Assembly (NCBI GenBank): GCA_030529405.1
Contig: JAUMWZ010000031.1
Coordinates: forward strand, 1-13,198
Origin: Bacteroides sp.
GTDB taxonomy: Bacteria > Bacteroidota > Bacteroidia > Bacteroidales > Bacteroidaceae
Reading direction: 5' to 3'
Length of the DNA stretch: 13,198 bases
A program made the translations under genes and the position numbers. Below the pieces are notes generated by a model. It searched no databases, was not told where the DNA came from, and saw nothing but the letters and a program-made list of their open reading frames with translations. Shown here one piece after another: positions 1 through 6,087 of this stretch (the stretch's first letter is position 1; the number at the start of each line of letters is the position of its first letter).

Positions 1-633
1 ATTCCTCGTTCGGTATTCTCTCATCTTGTGGGTAGCGACCAAGCAGATTTTGACGCCTTTACACTTCAACAGATAGATACATTCACCACTGTTGCCAACA
101 AAATGCAAGATGCTTTCCCGCACAAGATATTAAAACACATCTGCAACACAGCTGGAATTAAGAGGTTCCCTCAAGCTCAAATGGATATGGTTAGATTGGG
201 AATAGGACTTTATGGTATTGATCCTGAGAGCAACAAGATTATAAACAACGTCAGCACCCTAAAGACTACCATTATGCAGATACACCACATAGAGAAAGAA
301 CAAACTGTTGGTTACAGCAGAATGGGAAAACTTGAAAGAACAAGCGTAATAGCTGCCATTCCGATAGGATATGCCGACGGACTTGACAGAAGACTTGGCA
401 GGGGCAACGCATATTGTCTTGTAAACGGAAAGAAAGCCAATTACGTGGGAAATATATGTATGGACGTATGTATGATAGACGTTACCGATATTGAATGTAA
501 CGTTGGCGACCAAGTAGTTATATTTGGAGATGACCTGCCTGTAACAATACTTTCAGACAAACTTGAAACCATTCCTTACGAAATTCTTACAAGCATATCG
601 TCGAGAGTGAAAAGGGTGTACTATCAAGATTAA
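1..633 (+). CDS. alr: Alanine racemase, C-terminal part (5' end outside window)
   Basis: PLP-dependent racemase that interconverts L- and D-alanine for peptidoglycan. The open frame runs from base 1 with no start, so the gene is cut by the window edge; about 210 residues are present against roughly 370 for a full Alr. Visible hallmarks are the segment VRLGIGLYG, whose Arg contacts the PLP ring nitrogen in the family, the catalytic tyrosine in GYADG (codon 370-372) supplied to the partner subunit's active site, and ICMD (Met codon 460-462) from the C-terminal beta domain. The end, around VKRVYYQD, is normal for the family. In Bacteroidota this domain is commonly the second half of a MurF-Alr fusion; the window cannot show whether that holds here. 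It converges on murB across a terminator. Family assignment is secure; fusion status is unknown. Confidence 0.95.
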   Translation: MPRSVFSHLVGSDQADFDAFTLQQIDTFTTVANKMQDAFPHKILKHICNTAGIKRFPQAQMDMVRLGIGLYGIDPESNKIINNVSTLKTTIMQIHHIEKEQTVGYSRMGKLERTSVIAAIPIGYADGLDRRLGRGNAYCLVNGKKANYVGNICMDVCMIDVTDIECNVGDQVVIFGDDLPVTILSDKLETIPYEILTSISSRVKRVYYQD

Positions 634-677
634 AACAACTAGCTGGCGGTATAAAGACTGCTGATCTATGGATATAA

Positions 678-714
678 AAAGTCCTATTTCTAAACTGTAT
701 AGAAATAGGACTTT
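678..714. terminator. Bidirectional intrinsic terminator between alr and murB
   Basis: A perfect 12-bp stem, GTCCTATTTCTA at 681-692 paired with 700-711, encloses a 7-base loop (693-699). It is extended by three A-T pairs (678-680 with 712-714). The A-run on the left flank and T-run on the right allow it to stop transcription from alr on the + strand and from the murB operon on the - strand. It lies 45 bp after the alr stop and about 80 bp beyond the murB stop, as expected for a shared convergent terminator. The stem is AT-rich, so its efficiency is uncertain. Confidence 0.85.
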
Positions 715-721
715 AATTGTA

Positions 722-787
722 TATAACTGATATGCAAACTATATATGGTTTGTTTATTAACTGATAACAGTTTGCAAACACATTAAA
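722..787. repeat. Degenerate 22-bp repeats, three units
   Basis: Three consecutive 22-bp blocks (722-743, 744-765, 766-787) can be read in phase. The first ends in CTATA, the second starts TATGGTTTG and the third starts AACAGTTTG exactly 22 bases later. The 15-base string ACTATATATGGTTTG at 738-752 recurs exactly at 5028-5042 inside the clearer 22-bp array beside kbl, with the same position relative to the unit boundary. Small inverted repeats lie inside, such as CAAAC/GTTTG (735-739, 748-752) and AACTG/CAGTT (759-763, 768-772). Units diverge strongly from one another, so alone this would be weak; the match to the other array is what supports it. Function unknown. Confidence 0.5.
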
Positions 788-792
788 ATCAA

Positions 793-1785
793 TTATATGT
801 AGTTCACTTCTGGAGTGATTTGTATTCCGAACTTATCTGCAACAGATTTCTGCACTTCTTTTGCAATAGCTATAATATCACTGCTCGTTGCCCCACCTGT
901 ATTGATGATAACAAGTGCTTGCTTATGATATACAGCAGCCTTACCTAGCGATTTACCTTTCCAGCCACACTGTTCAATAAGCCAACCAGCGGGAACCTTA
1001 ATCTTATCGTCGCTAACCTTATAATGTGGTGCGTCAGGATATGATTTCTGTATCTCGTTGAACACACTAACATCAACTATCGGGTTCATAAAGAAGCTGC
1101 CGGCATTACCCACTTCTTTGTAGTCGGGAAGTTTCTCTTGACGTATATCAATAATGGCTTTACGCAACAGCTGAAGTGATAACACTCCGCCCAGTTCCTG
1201 AAGTTTGTTTTTTATCGCTCCGTATTCAATATTATACTTTTCTTTCTTGCCTAGGCGAAAAACAACATAAGTAACAAACAAATTTTTATTCTCTGCCTGC
1301 TTGAAGATGCTGTATCGGTAAGAATATCCGCATTCACTGTTTGCAAACACACGCTCTTTACCTTCTATGCTGATGGTCTCTACCCTGTCTATAATATCGC
1401 ATACCTCTACGCCATAAGCACCTATATTCTGAACGGCGCTTGCACCCACTTCGCCTGGTATGAGCGATAGATTTTCTGCACCATACCAACCGTTTTCAAC
1501 ACAAATTTCTACAAACTTATCCCACAATAAGCCTCCCCCTACTCTAACCTCTACACATTCTTCTGTTTGGTTAAGAACCTCTACGGTGTCTATCTTAGAG
1601 TGTATTATAGTGCCTTCATAATCTTTTGTAAACAGAAGATTACTGCCCTCGCCAATATGTAAGTAAGGTGTTGTTATGTTTTTTTCTTCAATATGACGTT
1701 TAAGCTCAATAACACTGCCGTATTCAATGAAGTGTTTGGTTTTTACATCTAATTTGAAAGTATTGTGTGGTAATAGGGAATACAT
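793..1785 (-). CDS. murB: UDP-N-acetylenolpyruvoylglucosamine reductase MurB
   Basis: Cytoplasmic FAD enzyme that uses NADPH to reduce UDP-GlcNAc-enolpyruvate to UDP-MurNAc, the second committed step of peptidoglycan precursor synthesis. At 330 residues it has the length and C-terminus of the type I (E. coli-like) enzyme. FAD-binding segments are YLHIGEGSNLLF (residues 41-52) and NLSLIPGEVGASAVQNIGAY (105-124). Expected active-site residues are present: Arg157 in YSYRYSIFK, the proton-donating Ser230 in GNAGSFFMNP, and Glu326 in ITPEVNYI, matching E. coli Arg159, Ser229 and Glu325. The ATG at 1785 gives a normal N-terminus with no clear Shine-Dalgarno. It lies 27 bp after the lipoprotein gene as the last gene of the tdh operon, converging on alr, also a wall-precursor gene. 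Confidence 0.97.
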   Translation of the reverse strand: MYSLLPHNTFKLDVKTKHFIEYGSVIELKRHIEEKNITTPYLHIGEGSNLLFTKDYEGTIIHSKIDTVEVLNQTEECVEVRVGGGLLWDKFVEICVENGWYGAENLSLIPGEVGASAVQNIGAYGVEVCDIIDRVETISIEGKERVFANSECGYSYRYSIFKQAENKNLFVTYVVFRLGKKEKYNIEYGAIKNKLQELGGVLSLQLLRKAIIDIRQEKLPDYKEVGNAGSFFMNPIVDVSVFNEIQKSYPDAPHYKVSDDKIKVPAGWLIEQCGWKGKSLGKAAVYHKQALVIINTGGATSSDIIAIAKEVQKSVADKFGIQITPEVNYI

Positions 1786-1812
1786 TATAGAAATATGGTG
1801 TTTTGATGAAGG

Positions 1813-2700
1813 TTAAATACTCGTTTCTTCGTACTTATAGAGAGTCCAATGTCCTTTCTCTTTCTTGAAGAACAATATAGTGGAATATCCGTTGGCAAGA
1901 CCTTTTATCACAACAACCTTTTTGTTTGATTTCAGGTTGTTAGAATAGTCTATATAAGCCAACTTCTGACTACAATACTGAGGTTTAACCACATTCCACT
2001 GCTCAAGATTTATCTTTTCTTCTAATATTTCAAAATCATTGTCAGGGTCTGTATGCACGTATATTATATGCGATTTGAGCCTTTCTGTTTGGAAAACAGT
2101 GTCTGTAACAAACTTAAACAAGAAGTTCTCAAACACATCTACATCTGAGCTTACCTCCTCCTCTAATATGTTTTTAAGCCTCCATGTATTTTTGTTTTTA
2201 GAGAAAAGATAGCTCTTTAGGTAGCTTACGCTATTGTCTGCTAGTTTAATCTTTATCTCGTTCAGAGTGCTGTCACTAGCCAAATCAATGTCGTCTTCTT
2301 TATCGAATATCACGGAGTAATATTCTTCATTGGCAAAGCTATCATTATGCTTCCAATTTTCTTTAGCAATATAGATGCTGTCTCCACTTGATTTATATAC
2401 TTTTAGTGGAAACATCACCCTTCTAAGCTGAAACTTTTTCTCCGAAACAAAGCTATACAGAAACTCCTCAAATGCTTCGTCAGTGAGACTCTCTTCTGTT
2501 GCCTCTGGAGTTTTATTATTAGTTAGCGAATCAGCTGTATATAATTCAGATTCAGATGATATATTGTTTGCATCTAAATCATTATCAGTTTGCAACTCTA
2601 CTGAATTGCCTTCTTTGTTGTTGCCTTCTTCCTTACTACTCCTGCAAGAAGTGATAAGGAAGAAAGTAGCCACAACTAATAAGTAGTTTATTATTTTCAT
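1813..2700 (-). CDS. Putative surface lipoprotein, DUF4348-like, with internal duplication
   Basis: Predicted lipoprotein of 295 residues. The N-terminus MKIINYLLVVATFFLITSC is a lipoprotein signal with lipidated Cys19 after ITS. The next residues, RSSKEEG, carry a Lys-Glu-Glu cluster like the export signal that sends some Bacteroidota lipoproteins to the cell surface, so surface exposure is possible. An acidic, Ser/Asn-rich linker follows to about residue 75. Then come two related halves of about 100 residues: the first opens FEEFLYSFVSEKKFQLRR and the second FENFLFKFVTDTVFQTER, and both end in a Trp-containing strand (NTWRLKN; GHWTLYK). This resembles Bacteroidota DUF4348 from memory; no biochemical role is known. 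Its start overlaps the tdh stop by one base (TAATG), suggesting coupled translation. Confidence 0.8.
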   Translation of the reverse strand: MKIINYLLVVATFFLITSCRSSKEEGNNKEGNSVELQTDNDLDANNISSESELYTADSLTNNKTPEATEESLTDEAFEEFLYSFVSEKKFQLRRVMFPLKVYKSSGDSIYIAKENWKHNDSFANEEYYSVIFDKEDDIDLASDSTLNEIKIKLADNSVSYLKSYLFSKNKNTWRLKNILEEEVSSDVDVFENFLFKFVTDTVFQTERLKSHIIYVHTDPDNDFEILEEKINLEQWNVVKPQYCSQKLAYIDYSNNLKSNKKVVVIKGLANGYSTILFFKKEKGHWTLYKYEETSI

Positions 2701-3653
2701 TATTTCAATTTAGCTCTTAGCTTTTCAAGCATATCGACAGTCATGCTTTCAAGATTGTATGATGGCTTCCAGCCCCATTCTTCTCTTGCACAAGTGTCAT
2801 CAAGACTGTCTGGCCAACTGTCTGCAATACTTTGTTTAAGTGGGTCTATCTGATATTCCATTTCAAAATTAGGAACATGCTTTTTAATCTCATTATAGAT
2901 TTCTTCTGGGTCAAAACTCATAGCAGTAACGTTGAACGCATTTCTGTGTATAAGTTTCTTTGGGTCTGCCTCCATAAGGTTTATTGCAGCATCTAAAGCA
3001 TCTGGCATATACATCATATCCATATAAGTTCCTTTCTTAACAGGACAAGTGAACTTTTCGCCCTTAACAGCCGAGTAGTATATATCTACCGCATAGTCAG
3101 TTGTACCACCCCCTGGAGGTGTTACGTTAGATATAATTCCCGGAAAACGTACGGCTCTCGTGTCTACACCATATTTTGTGTGATAATAGTCGCTAAGCAT
3201 TTCCGTTGTAACCTTAGATATTCCATACATTGTTCTAGGACGTTGTATTGTATCTTGTGGTGTCTTTGTGTGAGGAGTACTTTCACCAAACGAGCCAATA
3301 GAACTTGGTGTGAATACTGCACATTTATGAATACGCGCAACTTCTAACACATTCCACAAACCATCTATACCTATTTTCCATGCAAGTTGAGGTTTAGACT
3401 CTGCCACAACAGAAAGAAGTGCAGCCAAGTTGTAGATTGTGTCGATGTTGTGCTTCTTCACAACTGATTCAATCATTTCTATGTTAGTAACATCAACTAC
3501 CTCTGCTGGACCGCTATCTCTTAGTTCTCCTTTTGGTTCTGCACCTGTGATATAACCTGCAACAACGTTTTCGTTACCATAGCGTTTACGTAGTTCTAAT
3601 GTAAGTTCTGAACCTATTTGTCCAGTAGCTCCAATTACTAAAATGTGCTTCAT
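2700..3653 (-). CDS. tdh: L-threonine 3-dehydrogenase, short-chain (SDR) type
   Basis: NAD+-dependent oxidation of L-threonine to 2-amino-3-ketobutyrate in the cytosol. The 317-residue protein is an extended short-chain dehydrogenase: the Rossmann motif GATGQIG at residues 8-14, an Asp-containing strand end near VVDVTN, active-site Ser117/Ser118 in TPSSIGSFG, and the catalytic pair Tyr143/Lys147 in MYGISK. The segment GGGTTDYAVDIYYSAVKGEK followed by GTYMDMMYMPDALDAAINLM is characteristic of the bacterial and animal SDR-type threonine dehydrogenase, as opposed to generic sugar epimerases and the zinc-dependent E. coli enzyme. Divergent kbl encodes the next enzyme, which strongly supports the call. 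First gene of a three-gene operon with the lipoprotein gene and murB. Automated annotation may call it only an NAD-dependent epimerase. Confidence 0.92.
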   Translation of the reverse strand: MKHILVIGATGQIGSELTLELRKRYGNENVVAGYITGAEPKGELRDSGPAEVVDVTNIEMIESVVKKHNIDTIYNLAALLSVVAESKPQLAWKIGIDGLWNVLEVARIHKCAVFTPSSIGSFGESTPHTKTPQDTIQRPRTMYGISKVTTEMLSDYYHTKYGVDTRAVRFPGIISNVTPPGGGTTDYAVDIYYSAVKGEKFTCPVKKGTYMDMMYMPDALDAAINLMEADPKKLIHRNAFNVTAMSFDPEEIYNEIKKHVPNFEMEYQIDPLKQSIADSWPDSLDDTCAREEWGWKPSYNLESMTVDMLEKLRAKLK

Positions 3654-3689
3654 TATTCCTTATTATTAAAGATTTCAAGTTTTGTTGGG

Positions 3690-3697
3690 CAAAGTAA
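3690..3697 (-). promoter_or_regulatory. Candidate -7 element for the tdh operon
   Basis: On the minus strand the octamer TTACTTTG, followed by CCC, differs at one defined position from the Bacteroidota -7 consensus TAnnTTTG. It would place transcription start around 3680-3685, some 30 bases before the tdh ATG. I see no convincing -33 TTTG at the preferred distance. The identification is by pattern only. Confidence 0.3.
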
Positions 3698-3725
3698 ATA
3701 CATTTTTCAGAACTAGTCATATTTT

Positions 3726-3759
3726 TTTGTTGTTTATTCAGATAAAATGGTGACCTTTG
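3726..3759 (+). promoter_or_regulatory. Candidate Bacteroidota-type promoter for kbl
   Basis: TTTG at 3726-3729 is followed 22 bp later by GACCTTTG at 3752-3759, one defined base away from the -7 consensus TAnnTTTG. Start of transcription would fall near 3765, upstream of the ATG at 3789 but downstream of the alternative ATG at 3747. That is consistent with 3789 as the true kbl start. The spacing is slightly long and the match is by eye. Confidence 0.35.
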
Positions 3760-3788
3760 CAATCAAATCTAATAACAAAACAAAGAAT

Positions 3789-4976
3789 ATGTACGGTAAA
3801 ATGAAAGACTATCTTAGTCAAACACTGACTGAGATAAAAGAGGCAGGGCTTTATAAAGAAGAAAGACTTATAGAAAGCCAACAAAAAGCTTCAATAACAG
3901 TGAAGGGAAAAGAAGTGTTAAACTTCTGTGCAAACAACTATTTAGGTCTATCTAATCACCCTAGATTGATTAAAGCATCTAAAGAGATGATGGACAAACG
4001 TGGATATGGAATGTCGTCTGTTCGCTTTATTTGCGGAACACAAGACATACATAAAGACCTTGAAAAGGCTATCTCTGAATATTTCAAGACAGAAGACACT
4101 ATTCTTTATGCAGCTTGTTTTGACGCCAACGGTGGTGTTTTCGAACCTTTATTTACAGAACAAGATGCAATCATTTCAGACGCACTTAACCATGCATCTA
4201 TTATCGATGGTGTTCGTTTGTGTAAAGCAAAAAGATACAGATATGCTAATGCTGACATGGCAGATCTAGAAAGATGTCTTAAAGAAGCACAAGAACAAAG
4301 ATTCAGAATAATAGTTACTGACGGCGTATTTTCTATGGACGGTAACGTTGCTCCTATGGATAAAATATGCGACTTGGCTGAGAAGTATGATGCTTTAGTG
4401 ATGGTAGACGAGTCGCACTCTGCTGGTGTTGTGGGCGCTACTGGTAGAGGTGTTAGCGAATTATATAACACACATGGCAGAGTAGACATATACACTGGTA
4501 CGTTAGGAAAAGCCTTTGGTGGAGCTCTTGGAGGTTTCACAACAGGTAGAAAAGAAATCATTGACTTGCTACGCCAACGTAGTCGCCCTTATTTATTCTC
4601 TAACTCTCTTGCTCCGGGAATTATTGGTGCGAGCATAGAAGTATTTAAGATGCTTAACGAAAGTAATGAGCTACACGACAAGTTAGTAGAAAATGTAAAC
4701 TACTTTAGAGATAAGATGACGGCAGCAGGCTTTGACATCAAGCCAACTCAAAGTGCTATATGTGCAGTTATGCTTTATGATGCTAAGCTATCTCAAGTAT
4801 ATGCGGCAAAGATGCAAGAAGAAGGAATCTATGTAACTGGATTCTACTACCCAGTTGTTCCAAAGAACGAGGCAAGAATAAGAGTTCAAATATCTGCTGG
4901 TCATGACAGAGAACACTTAGACAAGTGTATTGCTGCGTTCATTAAAGTAGGTAAGGAATTAGGCGTATTGAAATAG
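3789..4976 (+). CDS. kbl: 2-amino-3-ketobutyrate coenzyme A ligase (glycine C-acetyltransferase)
   Basis: PLP enzyme that cleaves 2-amino-3-ketobutyrate with CoA to glycine and acetyl-CoA, completing threonine breakdown begun by Tdh. It belongs to the alpha-oxoamine synthase family. With the start at 3789 (MYGKMKDYLSQTL) it has 395 residues, close to the usual 398. Landmarks are NFCANNYLGLS near the N-terminus, VDESHSAGVVG with the PLP-contacting Asp and His, and the Schiff-base lysine Lys241 in GTLGKAFGG, then SRPYLFSNSLAP. The frame is open back to an ATG at 3747, but those extra 14 residues (including KSNNKTKN) are not family-like and would overlap the candidate promoter. It is divergent from tdh. 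Its last codons and stop lie inside the most diverged unit of the 22-bp repeat array. BioF or serine palmitoyltransferase are alternatives, made unlikely by the tdh neighbour. Confidence 0.96.
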   Translation: MYGKMKDYLSQTLTEIKEAGLYKEERLIESQQKASITVKGKEVLNFCANNYLGLSNHPRLIKASKEMMDKRGYGMSSVRFICGTQDIHKDLEKAISEYFKTEDTILYAACFDANGGVFEPLFTEQDAIISDALNHASIIDGVRLCKAKRYRYANADMADLERCLKEAQEQRFRIIVTDGVFSMDGNVAPMDKICDLAEKYDALVMVDESHSAGVVGATGRGVSELYNTHGRVDIYTGTLGKAFGGALGGFTTGRKEIIDLLRQRSRPYLFSNSLAPGIIGASIEVFKMLNESNELHDKLVENVNYFRDKMTAAGFDIKPTQSAICAVMLYDAKLSQVYAAKMQEEGIYVTGFYYPVVPKNEARIRVQISAGHDREHLDKCIAAFIKVGKELGVLK

Positions 4977-5121
4977 GAAATAAAGTAAATACAAACTAGA
5001 AGTGAAGTAAATACAGTTTGGAAAAAGACTATATATGGTTTGAAAGAAAGCTATATACAGTTTAGAAAAAGGCTATACACTATTTCGAAAACCGCTGTAC
5101 ATACACTTCAAACTAACAAAA
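4968..5121. repeat. Tandem array of about seven 22-bp units
   Basis: Successive 22-bp blocks start at 4968, 4990, 5012, 5034, 5056, 5078 and 5100. The core units begin TACAGTTT or TATGGTTT, have an A-rich centre and end CTATA or CTGTA. By eye, units at 5012 and 5056 agree at 20 of 22 positions, 5012 and 5034 at 16, 5056 and 5078 at 15, and the two leftmost (4968, 4990) at 15. Similarity falls off toward both edges. The period is not a multiple of three and the region has stops in all forward frames, so it is not coding. The left edge includes the kbl stop codon and the right edge touches the terminator. 22 bp is about two helical turns, so the A-tracts would be in phase. Function unknown. Confidence 0.85.
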
Positions 5122-5124
5122 GAA

Positions 5125-5174
5125 AACTCCTCTTTACGGTCTTGACAAAAGACAATAAAGAGGAGTTATTTTTT
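5125..5174. terminator. Strong bidirectional intrinsic terminator between kbl and batE
   Basis: A perfect 12-bp stem, AACTCCTCTTTA at 5125-5136 with 5156-5167, is capped by a second 5-bp stem GTCTT/AAGAC (5139-5143 with 5149-5153). It is followed by six T residues at 5169-5174. The left flank is A-rich, so the minus strand also presents a T-rich tail for transcripts coming from batE. It is the only credible terminator for both kbl and the whole bat operon in this gap. The batE side reads through about 65 bp before reaching it. Confidence 0.9.
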
Positions 5175-5240
5175 ACGCTAACAGCCAACTAATCTGACAG
5201 ATACAACAGTCAGACAGCAAGCTAAAACTCTTTACATTCT

Positions 5241-6062
5241 TTATATTATCTCTATAGCTTTTACGGGCAACCACCCTATTTTTCCGTCAGATAGCTTTAT
5301 CTCGCACCAGCCCGATAGTTCTTGTCCGGTAAGTGCCACCTTTGTTCCTTCGTGAAGAATAAACAGAGAGTTTCCGCTATCGTCTGGAGTGCTACGCACA
5401 GTTATGCTTGGTGCCATAATGATTGCCTTGTCTTTTGTTTCCACTTCTTTATAACGTTGATATGCAAACAGATTGAACAACACCGTAACGAATAACAAAG
5501 CAAATACAGATGCAAGAAAGGCACGCCTTAGCTTGTCTTTATTCGATATAAGATATATAGCGAAAGCGATGAGCATAAGTATAAAACTGACTATTGCTAT
5601 CACTGCACTTTGGTCGTAAGAGAAGTTTGACGCAAGCGCATTAAACCAACGTACAAGAAATATTTCAGGAACAAGCAAAATCTTGTCTTTTGCCTTTGCA
5701 CGAGAGATTACAAGATTGTGTTCCACATCTTTATTGCTTGGTTGCAACAAATATGCTCTTTCATAAAACAAGATTGATTTAGCCACACTGTCAAGTCTGT
5801 AATAAGCATTGCCTAGATTATAGTATATCTCTGCAGAAACTCCAAGAGAGTTTTCGCGTGCAATGTTCATAGCCTCGACGTATTCATTCTTAGCCTCAGC
5901 ATATTTCTTTGCTGTATATAGCGAATCACCCTTTTGCTTATGGCTCAAAACAATCACTTCTACGTTGTCAGCTCTAGCCTCTTGCGCCAAAGCCAATAAC
6001 GAGTTACACATCAAGCCAGATATGGTAAAAACAAAAAATAGTATATACTTTTTCATATTCAT
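5241..6062 (-). CDS. batE: BatE: TPR and SH3-like membrane protein of the bat operon
   Basis: Last gene of the bat operon, 273 residues. It has an N-terminal signal peptide with probable cleavage after LLALA (residue 26), TPR helices at about 40-115 (KKYAEAKNEYVEAM; EIYYNLGNAYYRL; AKSILFYERAYLLQPSN), two transmembrane helices at about 152-173 and 181-202, and a C-terminal bacterial SH3-like domain at about 213-273 (ITVRSTP, GWCEIKL, GKIGWLP). The SH3 and TPR parts should face the periplasm, which suggests binding of partner proteins or peptidoglycan, by inference. The start may be the ATG at 6062 or the one two codons in (6056, MKKYIL); both give the same signal peptide. A 25-bp gap separates it from batD. 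Role in aerotolerance is known only from work on the Bacteroides operon. Confidence 0.92.
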   Translation of the reverse strand: MNMKKYILFFVFTISGLMCNSLLALAQEARADNVEVIVLSHKQKGDSLYTAKKYAEAKNEYVEAMNIARENSLGVSAEIYYNLGNAYYRLDSVAKSILFYERAYLLQPSNKDVEHNLVISRAKAKDKILLVPEIFLVRWFNALASNFSYDQSAVIAIVSFILMLIAFAIYLISNKDKLRRAFLASVFALLFVTVLFNLFAYQRYKEVETKDKAIIMAPSITVRSTPDDSGNSLFILHEGTKVALTGQELSGWCEIKLSDGKIGWLPVKAIEII

Positions 6063-6087
6063 AATCGTGTAGTAAGTTGGTTATGGT

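Noticed and set aside
1338..1349. Palindrome TGTTTGCAAACA inside murB, nearly identical to 769-780 in the alr/murB gap
   Set aside because: Inside murB it simply encodes Val-Phe-Ala-Asn, and similar GCAAAC strings occur often in this AT-rich sequence. Two copies without shared context are not evidence of an operator.
3691..3702. AAAGTAAATACA in the tdh/kbl divergent gap, identical to 4982-4993 at the edge of the 22-bp array
   Set aside because: A single 12-base AT-rich match with no 22-bp period around it. It overlaps the candidate tdh -7 element, which explains it at least as well.
4106..4561. Open frame of 151 codons antisense to kbl
   Set aside because: It lies wholly within kbl, whose frame has clear family motifs, and the antisense product is rich in Ser/Pro/Leu without any recognisable domain.
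4968..5121. CRISPR array
   Set aside because: The 22-bp units abut directly with no unique spacers, and no cas genes are present.
5193..5214. Hairpin TCTGAC/GTCAGA downstream of batE
   Set aside because: A 6-bp stem with a 10-base loop and no T-tract; the adjacent terminator at 5125-5174 is far stronger.
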